Assembly: GCF_002848265.1 (NCBI RefSeq)
Contig: NZ_CP025422.1
Span: forward strand, 1,952,727-2,016,726
DNA length: 64,000 bases
Direction of reading: 5' to 3'
Source of the DNA: Zhihengliuella sp. ISTPL4
GTDB lineage: Bacteria > Actinomycetota > Actinomycetes > Actinomycetales > Microbacteriaceae
The position numbers and the translations under genes were made by a program. Below are positions 1-8,838 of the stretch, piece after piece (within the stretch, counting starts at the first letter, position 1; each line of letters begins with the position of its first letter). A model generated the notes under the pieces. The model saw only the letters and a list, made by a program, of their open reading frames with translations. It ran no database searches and was not told the origin of the DNA.

Positions 1-706
1 GATCTTCTCGGCCGCCGACGCATCGCTGATCAGCACGTGATCGGCGCCCACCTCGGTGGCGAGCTTCAGCTTCTCGTCGTTCACGTCGAGGGCGATGACG
101 GTGGCACCCGAGATGGCCTTGAGGATCTGGATGCCGACGTGGCCGAGACCGCCGGTGCCGATCACGACGGCGAACGTGCCGGCGCCGAGCTTCGGAAGCG
201 AGTTCTTGATCGCGTGGTACGGGGTGAGGCCCGCATCGGTCAGCGAGACGTTCTGTACGGGGTCGAGGTCACCGAGCGGCACGAGGTGACGAGCATCGTC
301 GACGATCATGTACTCGGCCATCGACCCCTGGCTGCCCAGCCCCGGGGGACGGATGCCCTCAGCGGCGGCGTTCGTGCAGTAGTTCTCCTTGCCCATCGAG
401 CAGTTGTGGCAGCGGCCACAGCCCCACGGACCGTAGACGGCCACGGCGTCCCCGACCTTCAGCGTCGAGTCGACGCCTTCGCCGATCTCGTGCACGACGC
501 CGGCACCTTCGTGTCCGAGCGTCAACGGCAGCGGGTAGCCCTGCTCGTGGTAGTCCTTCTCGGGGAGTCCCATGACGTAGTCGTCGGAGTGGCAGACACC
601 ACCCGCGGTGATCTTGAGCAAGACCTGTCCGGGGCCAGGCTTCGGAATCGGGATGTCGACCACCACGGGGGGCTTGCCGATCTCGACGTAGCGGAGAGCT
701 TTCATG
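1..706 (-). CDS. Zinc-dependent alcohol dehydrogenase, 3'-truncated by window edge
   Basis: Oxidises alcohols or reduces aldehydes with NAD(P), cytosolic. About 235 N-terminal residues are visible; the gene runs off the left edge. Seen: GroES-like fold with catalytic zinc ligands C38 and H65-E66 (GHEGAG), a structural zinc cluster of four cysteines (CGRCHNC...C), and a Rossmann motif GTGGLGH. The start at 706 is chosen because AGAAAG lies 8-10 bases upstream; an in-frame ATG at 712 sits directly against that sequence and is less likely. It is transcribed away from the MarR gene at 966. Substrate is not determinable; the family assignment is secure. Confidence 0.9.
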
Positions 707-908
707 AGCATCTTCTTTCTGGCGTCGAGAGGTCTGCCGCGCGGTGCGGAGGCGGGGGCTCTCGAAACCGTCCCTTCCAGTATCCGCCCGATTCATCGTG
801 ATCAAACCGTTGCATTCGTTACCTCGCCGTTATACAGTGATCGCACGGTGAATGTTTGCTGTGGCATCCACCGCATGTGATTGCAGGACACTCTTGGTGC
901 AAGGGACA

Positions 909-942
909 AGGGCCGGTCGGGAGCCTCTCCGACCGGCCCTTT
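909..942 (+). terminator. Terminator-like hairpin upstream of marR
   Basis: A perfect 12-bp stem (909-920 with 929-940, 8-nt loop) ends in TTT. It lies in the divergent intergenic region, just before the marR start at 966, with no plus-strand gene upstream. A smaller hairpin (TTGCA at 881-885 with TGCAA at 898-902) precedes it. It could terminate a short leader or small RNA, or attenuate marR. Confidence 0.45.
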
Positions 943-965
943 ACTGCGCCCGGTACTCTGTGAGG

Positions 966-1394
966 ATGACCGATCGGAAGCTCGCGCTGGAGGCCTGGGA
1001 AAGCCTGTTCCGCGCGCAGCACGAACTGTTCACCGAGATGTCGGCGGACTTCGACCACGGTGACATCACGCAGGCCGAGTACGACGTCTTGCTCACCGTC
1101 ACGCGGGCGCCCGACATGACCGCTCGGCTGCGCGACATCACCGCCAACATGCTCATCAGCCAGCCGAGCGTCTCCCGGCTCGTCGACCGGATGGTGACGC
1201 GCGGACTGGTCGCGAAGTGCGCCGACCCGGACGACGGTCGCGGCGCCCTGATCCGCGCGACGGACGAAGGCGCCCGGGCGTTCCGCGCGCTCGCCACGGT
1301 GCACGGCCGGTCGATCGCCGACCGGATGTCGCGGCTCGACGACGACGAACTGCGACTGCTGCGCGACCTCGCGGAGAAGCTCCGCACCCGCTGA
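966..1394 (+). CDS. MarR-family transcriptional regulator
   Basis: A 142-residue winged-helix regulator of typical MarR length. Seen: the DNA-recognition helix region 'SQPSVSRLVDRM' followed by the wing 'GLVAKCADPDDGRGALI'. The ATG at 966 is chosen because the open frame upstream crosses the hairpin at 909-940; a GTG at 960 is possible. The ribosome-binding site is weak. It is divergent from the alcohol dehydrogenase, a common layout for a MarR repressor and its target, so control of that gene is plausible but inferred. Ligand unknown. Confidence 0.88.
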   Translation: MTDRKLALEAWESLFRAQHELFTEMSADFDHGDITQAEYDVLLTVTRAPDMTARLRDITANMLISQPSVSRLVDRMVTRGLVAKCADPDDGRGALIRATDEGARAFRALATVHGRSIADRMSRLDDDELRLLRDLAEKLRTR

Positions 1395-1561
1395 CGCACT
1401 CCCTCCACAGGCGGGGTGGCGGGAGGAACGTCCACCGATACCAGCATGATGGCGTCTGACGCGGTGGCGGGGGTCTCTTTTCTGGCAGGGTGGTTGCGAA
1501 CGCCCACATCGACCGTGGGCATATCGGACCGCCCCCTCGGGGGGAACCAGGGAGGTCATCC

Positions 1562-3163
1562 ATGGAGATCGCCGGAATCGTCGGCATCCTCATCATCATC
1601 GGCATCGCGGTCGTCGCTGCGATCGTCGTCCTGCTGATCCTGCTGCTGTTCGCGCGCAGCTGGATCAAGGTGGCTCGAGCGGACGAAGCGCTCGTCATCT
1701 CCGGACGCAAGCAGAAAGTGCAGCGCGCGGTGGTGTCGGCGGACGGAACGAGCAGCTCCGAGATGTCGGAGTCGCCCGTCACCGTGATCGTGAACGGGAA
1801 GTCGCTCGTCAACCCGATCACGCAGCGTCACGAGATCATCTCCCTGCGGTCCCGCCAGGTGTCGCTCAACGCCGAGGCGCAGTCGCTCGACAACGTGACG
1901 CTCAACGTGGACGGCGTCGCGATCGTCAAGATCGGCTCCGACCCGCTGCTGGTCCGCCGCGCCGCCGAGCGCTTCGCCTCCCAGGACAAGGCCATCGAGC
2001 AGTTCACCACCGAGCAGCTCGAGGGCGCGCTGCGCGGCATCGTCGCGACGCTCTCGGTCGTGGAGCTCATGCGGGAGCGCAAGAAGTTCTCCGACCAGAT
2101 CGCCGCCGACGTCTCCCAGGAGCTCGCGGAGCAGGGCCTGATCCTGGACTCCTTCCAGATCAAGGGCATCACCGACAAGGTCGGCTACATCCAGTCCCTC
2201 GGTGCGCCGGAGATCCAGGCCAAGCGCCAGGCCGCGGAGATCTCGCAGACCAACGCCGACCGCGCGATCAACCAGAAGAACATCGCCAACCAGGAGGCGA
2301 ACCTCGTCGAGCAGACCGCCCTCGACACCAACACCGCCAACGCCAACGCCGGCATCGGCCGGGCACGCGCCGAGGCGGAGCAGGCCGAGCAACTCGCCCG
2401 CGCCCAGGCCGAGCAGGCCGTGCTGCAGCAGCAGGCCGAGAACAAGCAGGCGCAGCTCGATGCCGACGTCAAGCGCGTCGCCGACGCACAGCGATACGAG
2501 GCGGAGACCCGCGCGCAGGCCGAGCTCTACACGCGTGAGCGCGCGGCCGAGGCGGCGGCGATCGAGCAGGTCAAGCAGGCCGAGGCGCGCACCCGCATCG
2601 CTGAGCAGCAGGCGCAAGCCGACAAGGCGCGTGCCGACGGTGAGGCTGCCGCCGCGATCGCGAAGGCCACCGGTGACGCGGATGCGCTGCGCGCCCAGGC
2701 GGAGGCGGAGGCCGAGGCCCGTCGGCTTCGCGCCAATGCCGAGGCCGAGGCGATCCGCGCCGAAGGTGAAGCCCGTGCCGCCGCTGTCGAGGCCGAGGCG
2801 AAGGCCATCGCCTCCAACCAGGATGCCTTCCTCTCGCAGCGCGTACTGGAGGTGCTGCCATCGATCATGTCGGAGTTCGCGAAGGGCTACGCCGCCATCG
2901 GCAGCGTCTCGATCGTCGGCGGATCCAGCGAGGACGGCGCGTCCAACGTCGTCGGTGCCGACAGCGCGAAGGCTCTGCGTTCGGTCTTCGACAGCGTGCA
3001 CTCCGCGACCGGACTCGACCTCGCCGGCATCATCCAGGGGCAGGCCGTCGGCCGCGGCTTCGGGGCTGGAGTCGCCGAAGCATCGGCGTCCGCCCCGGCG
3101 TCGCGCACGCCCGCGCCGACCACTCCACCGCCGCCCGCTCCGCCGGCTGCCGCCGCGGAGTAG
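1562..3163 (+). CDS. SPFH/band 7 (flotillin-like) membrane scaffold protein
   Basis: A 533-residue flotillin-type protein expected to form membrane microdomain scaffolds. Seen: one N-terminal transmembrane helix (about residues 3-30, runs of I/V/L), an SPFH domain to about residue 200, a long Ala/Glu/Gln-rich coiled coil of repeated AEAE-type heptads to about 430, and a Pro/Ala-rich tail. The start at 1562 has GGGAGG about 8 bases upstream; an open frame reaching back to 1490 lacks this. Followed by a strong terminator. No NfeD-like partner lies nearby. Cargo or partner unknown. Confidence 0.9.
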   Translation: MEIAGIVGILIIIGIAVVAAIVVLLILLLFARSWIKVARADEALVISGRKQKVQRAVVSADGTSSSEMSESPVTVIVNGKSLVNPITQRHEIISLRSRQVSLNAEAQSLDNVTLNVDGVAIVKIGSDPLLVRRAAERFASQDKAIEQFTTEQLEGALRGIVATLSVVELMRERKKFSDQIAADVSQELAEQGLILDSFQIKGITDKVGYIQSLGAPEIQAKRQAAEISQTNADRAINQKNIANQEANLVEQTALDTNTANANAGIGRARAEAEQAEQLARAQAEQAVLQQQAENKQAQLDADVKRVADAQRYEAETRAQAELYTRERAAEAAAIEQVKQAEARTRIAEQQAQADKARADGEAAAAIAKATGDADALRAQAEAEAEARRLRANAEAEAIRAEGEARAAAVEAEAKAIASNQDAFLSQRVLEVLPSIMSEFAKGYAAIGSVSIVGGSSEDGASNVVGADSAKALRSVFDSVHSATGLDLAGIIQGQAVGRGFGAGVAEASASAPASRTPAPTTPPPPAPPAAAAE

Positions 3164-3176
3164 ACAGCACGCGACC

Positions 3177-3220
3177 AGCGGATGCCGCGACCGATTCGGT
3201 CGCGGCATCCGCTGTTTCTC
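3177..3220 (+). terminator. Rho-independent terminator after flotillin gene
   Basis: A perfect 16-bp stem (3177-3192 with 3198-3213) with a GATTC loop, then GTTTCTC. It sits 14 bases after the flotillin stop. Confidence 0.8.
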
Positions 3221-3240
3221 GGACCGGGCAAACTGGACGG

Positions 3241-5796
3241 GTGACCCGCGCTGCCTTCGACCTCACAGCCATCGGCTCCGGTCTGTCGTTCGCGGGCGCC
3301 CTCGACGAGCTCTCCGCCGCCCTGGACACGAGCGGATCCGTGGTCGTGACCGCGCCGCCCGGCACGGGCAAGACCACGCTCGTCCCGCCGCTCCTCGCCT
3401 CGCAAACCACCGGCCGCGTGATCGTGACTCAGCCGCGACGGATCGCCGCGCGCGCGGCCGCTCGCCGACTCGCACAGCTCGACGGTTCCCCGCTCGGCTC
3501 CCGGGTGGGATTCACCGTCCGCGGCGAGCGCACCGCAGGGCCGGACACGAGGGTCGAATTCGTCACCGCCGGCGTGCTCCTGCGACGGATGCTGGACGAC
3601 CCGGGACTCGACGGTGTGAGTGCGGTCATCATCGACGAAGTGCACGAGCGTGCCCTCGAGACCGACCTCCTGATCGGTCTGCTCTCCGAGGTGCGCGAGC
3701 TGCGGGAAGACCTCGTGGTCGTCGCGATGTCCGCGACCCTCGATGCTGCCCGGCTCGCCGCCGTCATCGGCACCGACGAGTCCCCCGCGCCGATCGTCGA
3801 CCATGACGTTCCGGCGTTCCCCCTCACCGAACGGTGGGCCCCGAGTCCCGCGCCCCGTCTCGACGAGCGGGGAGTCACCCGGGGATTCCTCGATCACGTT
3901 GCGGGCGTCGCGACCTCCGCCGCCGCCGAGCTGCTCCGCGAAGACCCCGAAGCCGATGTGCTGGTGTTCGCTCCCGGCGCGCGCGAGGTGACGGAGATCG
4001 CTCGACGCGTCCGGGACCGGACCAGCGCCTTCGACGTCCGGGAGCTGCACGGCCAGATCCCGGCGGCGGAGCAGGACGCCGTGATCCGTGGTCGTGCGCC
4101 GGAGGCCCCGCCCCGCATCATCGTCGCCACCTCGCTCGCCGAGTCTTCTCTCACGGTGCCGGGTGTGCGGCTGGTCGTGGACAGCTGCCTATCCCGGCAG
4201 CCGCAGCGCGACGCCGCCCGCGGCATGACAGGTCTGGTCACCACCGCCGCCTCCCGCTCCTCGTGCGTGCAGCGTGCCGGACGGGCCACGCGGCAGGGCG
4301 CCGGCATCGTCGTCCGCTGTGTGGATGAGCGCACCTATGCTGCGGCTCCCGTGCGCCCGTCCCCGGAGATCGCCACAGCCGACCTCACCGACGCCGCCCT
4401 CCTCCTCGCCTGCTGGGGTGCCCCGGGCGGAGCAGGCCTGCGGCTGATCGAACCGCTGCGAGCCGACAGCCTGGCCGACGCCGTCGCGGTGCTTCGCGGT
4501 CTCGGAGCGATCGACGACGACGGGCGCGCCACGGCCGAGGGCCGCGTTCTGGCCCGTATTCCGACAGACCCGCGGCTGGCCAGGGCGCTGCGGGACGGCA
4601 GTCCCGTGGTGGGGAGCCGGATCGCCGCCGAGGTCGTGGCGCTTCTCGGCGGCGACCAGCGGGTCCCGGACGCCGATGTCGCCCGCACTCTCGTCACGCT
4701 ACGGGGCGGCGGAACGGCGGACGCCCGCCGCTGGCGCGAGGATGCGCGTCGTCTGGAGCGCCTGATCGACACGACACCCGACACCCGCGCGGGTCTCGAC
4801 GGCGTCGGTCTCGTGATCGCGCTGGCCTTCCCCGAGCGTGTCGCCCGCCGCGTCGAGCACTCGGGGTCGGGAGCGACGTTCCTGCTGGCGTCCGGCACTC
4901 GAGCCGGGGTCAGCGGCCCTCTGGCGGCGTCGGAATGGCTCGCGGTGGCCGACGTCGCCCGAGCCTCATCCCGGACAGCAGCCGGCTCCGGTGCGGTCAT
5001 CCGCTCCGCAGCGGCCCTCACCGAGGAGCAGGTGGAGCGCGCGACGGGTCCCCTGATGAGCGACCGCGTCGAGGCGGAACTCGTCGGAGGCCGCGTGCAG
5101 GCCCGCCGCGAACGCCGGATCGGTGCGATCCTGCGCTCCTCAGTACCGGTGCGACCGTCAGCCTCAGAAGGCCGGGATGCCGTGGGCCGAGCGGTCCGAC
5201 GCGACGGCCTCGGCATGTTCACCTGGTCCGAGGCGGCGGAGGCCCTGCGCCGCCGACTCGCGCTGCTGCGACGCGAGCTCGGCGATCCCTGGCCCGATGT
5301 GTCGGACGCGGGTCTCCTCGAATCGCTCGACGCGTGGCTGGCACCGGAGCTCGACGCGCTGGCATCCGGCACCCCCGTCGGCCGCCTGGACCTCACGTCC
5401 GCTCTCCGCCGCCTGTTGCCCTGGCCCGAAGCCGTGTACCTCGATGCGCTCGTCCCGGAACGGCTCGACGTGCCCAGCGGCTCCCGCGTGCGCATCACCT
5501 ATCCGGAGCCCGACGGGGATCCGACGGCACGGCCCGTCGTCGCGGTGAAGCTGCAGGAGTGCTTCGGCTGGGCGGAGACTCCGCGGCTCGTGGACGGCCG
5601 CGTTCCTGTGCTCTTCCACCTGCTGTCCCCCGCAGGGCGGCCGCTCGCCGTGACCGACGACCTCGCCTCCTTCTGGTCCGGTCCCTACGCGCAGGTGCGC
5701 GCCGAGATGCGCGGCCGCTACCCCCGACACCCGTGGCCCGAGGATCCCTGGGCCACGGCGCCGACGAAGCACACCACGAACCGCGCCGCACGCTGA
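3241..5796 (+). CDS. hrpB: ATP-dependent RNA helicase HrpB
   Basis: An 851-residue DEAH-box-family helicase. Seen: Walker A APPGTGKTT (residues 38-46), motif II DEVH (132-135), SAT motif (164-166), a QRAGRATR motif VI, a helicase-associated region, and the characteristic HrpB C-terminal domain (LLPWPEAVYLD... ending in ...RYPRHPWPEDP). Full family length. Starts at GTG 3241. In other bacteria the family unwinds RNA; the precise role here is not known. Cytosolic. It stands alone between a terminator and a convergent ABC transporter operon. Confidence 0.95.
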   Translation: MTRAAFDLTAIGSGLSFAGALDELSAALDTSGSVVVTAPPGTGKTTLVPPLLASQTTGRVIVTQPRRIAARAAARRLAQLDGSPLGSRVGFTVRGERTAGPDTRVEFVTAGVLLRRMLDDPGLDGVSAVIIDEVHERALETDLLIGLLSEVRELREDLVVVAMSATLDAARLAAVIGTDESPAPIVDHDVPAFPLTERWAPSPAPRLDERGVTRGFLDHVAGVATSAAAELLREDPEADVLVFAPGAREVTEIARRVRDRTSAFDVRELHGQIPAAEQDAVIRGRAPEAPPRIIVATSLAESSLTVPGVRLVVDSCLSRQPQRDAARGMTGLVTTAASRSSCVQRAGRATRQGAGIVVRCVDERTYAAAPVRPSPEIATADLTDAALLLACWGAPGGAGLRLIEPLRADSLADAVAVLRGLGAIDDDGRATAEGRVLARIPTDPRLARALRDGSPVVGSRIAAEVVALLGGDQRVPDADVARTLVTLRGGGTADARRWREDARRLERLIDTTPDTRAGLDGVGLVIALAFPERVARRVEHSGSGATFLLASGTRAGVSGPLAASEWLAVADVARASSRTAAGSGAVIRSAAALTEEQVERATGPLMSDRVEAELVGGRVQARRERRIGAILRSSVPVRPSASEGRDAVGRAVRRDGLGMFTWSEAAEALRRRLALLRRELGDPWPDVSDAGLLESLDAWLAPELDALASGTPVGRLDLTSALRRLLPWPEAVYLDALVPERLDVPSGSRVRITYPEPDGDPTARPVVAVKLQECFGWAETPRLVDGRVPVLFHLLSPAGRPLAVTDDLASFWSGPYAQVRAEMRGRYPRHPWPEDPWATAPTKHTTNRAAR

Positions 5797-5816
5797 GCCG
5801 CGGTCCGGACTCCGGA

Positions 5817-6551
5817 TCAGCGCGTGCGCCGCCGCAGGGTCAGGGCGGCGAGCACCAGCGCGCCCACGGCGAAGGCCCCGACGATGAGCAGTGGACCGAA
5901 CACGTCCCAGCCCTCGTCCCCCGCCGCGACCGCGTTGATCGTGTCGATCGCGTAGCTCAGCGGCAGCCACTCGGAGATGGCGTACAGCACGTCGGGCATC
6001 TGGTCGCGCGGCATGAACAGACCGCCGAGGATGATCTGCGGGAACACCAGCAACGGCATGAACTGCACCGCCTGGAACTCGGTCTGGGCGAACGCGCTCG
6101 CCAGGAGCCCCAACGCCGTGCCGAGCAGGGCACCGACCACCGCGACGAGACCCAGCTGCCACAGCGGCCCGTCCACGTCGAGCCCGCACACCCCGACCGC
6201 GAACGAGACCGTGATCACCGCCTGCAGCACGGCCATCATCCCGAACGCGAGCGCATACCCGAGGATGAAGTCGGCCTTCTCGAGCGGCGTGGTCATCAGC
6301 CGTTCGAGCGTGCCGGAACGGCGCTCGCGCAGGGTGGTGATCGAGGTGAGGAGGAACATCACGATGAACGGGAACAGCGCCAGGATCGCACCGCCGAACT
6401 GATCGAACACACCGTCCTGCTCGCTGAACAGCCAGGCGAAGAGCCCGACGAGAAGGCTCGGAGCGATGAGCATCAGGGCGATCGACCGCGGGTCGTGCCG
6501 GAGCTGCGTGAGCACGCGGCCGGCGGTCGCGAACAGTCGGCGGCCGTTCAT
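5817..6551 (-). CDS. ABC-2 type transporter permease
   Basis: A 244-residue inner-membrane permease. Seen: about six hydrophobic helices, a cytosolic loop with 'RERRSGTLERLMTTP' typical of ABC-2 permeases that follow an ATPase of drug/antibiotic exporters, and the conserved 'PLSYAIDTIN' C-terminal stretch. The start at 6551 gives a 4-base ATGA overlap with the upstream ATPase gene, so the two are translationally coupled. Probable role: efflux of a toxic compound, regulated by the TetR protein upstream. Substrate unknown. Confidence 0.9.
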   Translation of the reverse strand: MNGRRLFATAGRVLTQLRHDPRSIALMLIAPSLLVGLFAWLFSEQDGVFDQFGGAILALFPFIVMFLLTSITTLRERRSGTLERLMTTPLEKADFILGYALAFGMMAVLQAVITVSFAVGVCGLDVDGPLWQLGLVAVVGALLGTALGLLASAFAQTEFQAVQFMPLLVFPQIILGGLFMPRDQMPDVLYAISEWLPLSYAIDTINAVAAGDEGWDVFGPLLIVGAFAVGALVLAALTLRRRTR

Positions 6552-7333
6552 GCCCCGTCCTCCTCCTGGCGTTCCTGCGCTCCTCGGCGTGCGCGCCTGG
6601 TGGTCGCGATGCCGGCCGCTCTGTCGCGTTCGATCAGTGCCAGGAACGCGGCCTCGGCGTCGGTCGTGCCGGTGCCGGCGAGCAGTGCGGACGGCGTCGT
6701 ATCGGCGATGATCCTCCCCTCCCGCATCAGAAGCAGCCGGTCGCACCGCACCGCCTCGTCCATCACGTGGCTCGAGACGATGAGCGTGACGCCCCGGTCG
6801 GCCAGGCGGCGGAACAGGGTCCAGAGTTCCGCCCGCAACACGGGGTCGAGACCGACCGTCGGCTCGTCCAGCACGATCAGTTTCGGGGAGCCGATCAGCG
6901 CCATCGCGAGCGACACCCGAGTCGCCTGGCCGCCGCTCAACGCCTCCACGAGCTGGGTCGCCTGCGCGTCGAGACCGACCTCCTGGATGACCCGGTCGAC
7001 ATCACCCTTCGGCGCTTTCAGGAGCGCGGCGAAGTAGGTGAGATTCTGCCGCACACTGAGATCGCCGTAGACCGAGGCGCCCTGGGTGCCGTACGCGACA
7101 CGGTGCCGGAGCCGGCGGGACCCGCCCGGCTCGCCCAGAACGGCCACGTCGCCGGACGCGATCCGCTGCACACCGACGATCGACCGCATGAGCGTGGTCT
7201 TGCCGCACCCCGAGGGGCCGAGCAAACCCGTGATCTGCCCGCGGGGTACGGCGAGGGCGATGCCGTCGAACACGGATACGGCCCCACGCCGCACCCGCAG
7301 CTGCGTGATCTCGACGGCCGCATTATTCATCAT
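6548..7333 (-). CDS. ABC transporter ATP-binding protein
   Basis: A 261-residue ATPase that drives the neighbouring permease. Seen: Walker A GPSGCGKTT, signature LSGGQ, Walker B LIVLDEPTVGLD, and the H-loop in 'SSHVMDEA'. Candidate starts are the adjacent ATGs at 7333 and 7330. Both lie inside a 24-bp inverted repeat (7322-7345), so a bound repressor would cover the start codon. There is no obvious Shine-Dalgarno sequence, which suggests a leaderless or very short-leader transcript. Third gene of an AAA ATPase-TetR-ABC run on the minus strand. Confidence 0.93.
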   Translation of the reverse strand: MMNNAAVEITQLRVRRGAVSVFDGIALAVPRGQITGLLGPSGCGKTTLMRSIVGVQRIASGDVAVLGEPGGSRRLRHRVAYGTQGASVYGDLSVRQNLTYFAALLKAPKGDVDRVIQEVGLDAQATQLVEALSGGQATRVSLAMALIGSPKLIVLDEPTVGLDPVLRAELWTLFRRLADRGVTLIVSSHVMDEAVRCDRLLLMREGRIIADTTPSALLAGTGTTDAEAAFLALIERDRAAGIATTRRARRGAQERQEEDGA

Positions 7334-7345
7334 GCGATGAATTAT
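7322..7345. promoter_or_regulatory. Probable TetR operator overlapping the ABC ATPase start
   Basis: Inverted repeat ATTATTCATC-ATGC-GATGAATTAT, 9 of 10 arm positions paired, and AT-rich in a GC-rich background. It lies between tetR and the exporter and overlaps both candidate start codons. Binding by the adjacent TetR protein is inferred. Confidence 0.6.
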
Positions 7346-7387
7346 CCGCCTCGCCTCATCGGGCGTCAACGGCCATCACCCGGGCCG

Positions 7388-7984
7388 TCAGTCGAAGAGG
7401 TAGCGCTGGACGGTGGGGCCGACGCGGCGAACGAGCTCGTCGACGGAGGCTCCGGCGAGCGCGGGAAGCTGCAGGACGTAGCGGCCGATGAGCATGCCGG
7501 CGATCTGCGAGGCGACGAGGGCGGCACGGAGGTCGGCGTCCTCCGCATCGAGGCGTCGCGCCACGCGCGTGAGCAGTTCGCGGGAGAGGAAGCCGGCGAG
7601 CAAGGGGGTCGTCAGCCTGCTGCCGATCGCCGTGCGCAGGAGGAGCACGCCGCGGCGGCGCACGTCGGGCTTCTCGAACGCGTCGAGCACATAGCGGACG
7701 AGCCGGGCCCCCGCTTCGTCCTTCGGCCCGGCGAGGATCTCGGGGACGTCGAGGTCCGGGCGCAAGGGGATTCCAGCGGCCTCCGCGAACAGGTCGGCCT
7801 TGGTACCGAAATAGTGATGGACGAGCGCGGAGTCGACTCCGGCGCGGGCGGCGATCGACCGCACGGTGGCGCCGTCGTACCCCTGCGCCCCGAACTCGTC
7901 CACGGCCGCGGAGACGATGCGCTCGCGGGAGTCGGTGCCGCCGCGCGGGCGCCCGCGTCGTCTCGGCGCCTTCTGCTCGGTCAT
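7388..7984 (-). CDS. TetR-family transcriptional regulator
   Basis: A 198-residue repressor. Seen: N-terminal helix-turn-helix 'TVRSIAARAGVDSALVHHYFGTKADLFAE' region (quoted in part: the HYF and K-DLF positions are classic) and an all-helical ligand domain. The start at 7984 is preferred over upstream in-frame codons because it gives the usual short basic tail (QKAPRRRGRPRGG). It begins 10 bases after the AAA ATPase stop and ends 54 bases before the exporter genes, whose start carries the inverted repeat it probably binds. Confidence 0.9.
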   Translation of the reverse strand: MTEQKAPRRRGRPRGGTDSRERIVSAAVDEFGAQGYDGATVRSIAARAGVDSALVHHYFGTKADLFAEAAGIPLRPDLDVPEILAGPKDEAGARLVRYVLDAFEKPDVRRRGVLLLRTAIGSRLTTPLLAGFLSRELLTRVARRLDAEDADLRAALVASQIAGMLIGRYVLQLPALAGASVDELVRRVGPTVQRYLFD

Positions 7985-7994
7985 GCCCGTCAGC

Positions 7995-8735
7995 CTACGG
8001 CTCCGCGGATCCGCGCTCACCGAGCAGATGCCGAAGATACCGCTGCGGCTGCCCGAGGAACGAGCGCCAGTGATTCACGATCTCGAGATCCTCCCAGGCG
8101 GCCGGGCGGAGCCCCCACTCCCCGACCTCCAGGATGTCGGCACCCGGAAGCGCCGCGAGCACCGGGGAATGCGTGGCGCACAGCACTTGGCCGCCCTCGT
8201 CGGCGATGCGCTGCAGCACGACGATCAGCGTGAGCGTCGAATGGAACGACAGCGCGGCCTCCGGCTCGTCCAAGCAGTAGAACCCCGGATCGTCGAAACG
8301 GCTGTCGAGCAGAGCGAGGAACGACTCCCCATGGCTCATCTCGTGGAAGGGCACGTCGCCACGTAGGGAGGGATTCTCCTCGAGATACGTGTAGAACGAG
8401 TGCATCGTCTCCGCCCGCAGGAAGAAACCCCAGCGGTGCGCGCCGACACCGCGCTGGAGGCGCAGCCAATCCGACAGCGGCGACTCGGTCGCCCGCGTGG
8501 TGTGCCGAGCCTGCCGGGAACCGCCTTCCGGGGAGAGACCGTACGCGATCGCGATGCCCTCGACGAGGGTGGACTTCCCGCTGCCGTTCTCGCCGACGAG
8601 GAAGGTCACCCCCGGCCGCAGATCCAGTCCCTCGCGCAGCACCTGGGCGACGGCAGGGATGTTCGTCGGCCACGTCCCATCCGGCGTCGGCGCCTCCTCG
8701 TTCGGCCGCACCGCGACGACCGGCTGCTGCCGCAT
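7995..8735 (-). CDS. AAA-family ATPase (COG3910-like)
   Basis: A 246-residue stand-alone ATPase with an ABC/SMC-type core. Seen: Walker A VGENGSGKST, a signature-like region 'EMSHGESFLALL', Walker B 'GFYCLDEPEAALS' and an H-switch 'CATHSPVLAALPGA'. The start at 8735 follows GGAAGAGGAAT, a good ribosome-binding site. Homologues are widespread single genes of unknown role. It directly precedes tetR with 10 bases between, so the two are probably co-transcribed. No membrane segment. Confidence 0.85.
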   Translation of the reverse strand: MRQQPVVAVRPNEEAPTPDGTWPTNIPAVAQVLREGLDLRPGVTFLVGENGSGKSTLVEGIAIAYGLSPEGGSRQARHTTRATESPLSDWLRLQRGVGAHRWGFFLRAETMHSFYTYLEENPSLRGDVPFHEMSHGESFLALLDSRFDDPGFYCLDEPEAALSFHSTLTLIVVLQRIADEGGQVLCATHSPVLAALPGADILEVGEWGLRPAAWEDLEIVNHWRSFLGQPQRYLRHLLGERGSAEP

Positions 8736-8758
8736 ATTCCTCTTCCTCCTCCGTCGAC

Positions 8759-8793
8759 CCACCCCTCTGCGTGCCAGCCACCCCTCTCCGTGC
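8759..8793 (-). repeat. Two tandem 16-bp repeats before the AAA ATPase
   Basis: CCACCCCTCTGCGTGC (8759-8774) and CCACCCCTCTCCGTGC (8778-8793) differ at one base and are spaced by 19 bp. They lie just upstream of the AAA ATPase ribosome-binding site. They may be a regulator site; nothing else supports this. Confidence 0.4.
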
Positions 8794-8838
8794 GCACGCA
8801 ACGGGCCGGGGCGCGCGAAAAGGGGCGGGTCGGCGACG

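Noticed and set aside
1556..3208. A 550-residue open frame antisense to the flotillin gene
   Set aside because: Leu/Gly/Arg-rich low-complexity translation typical of the antisense of a GC-rich coiled coil; no initiation site.
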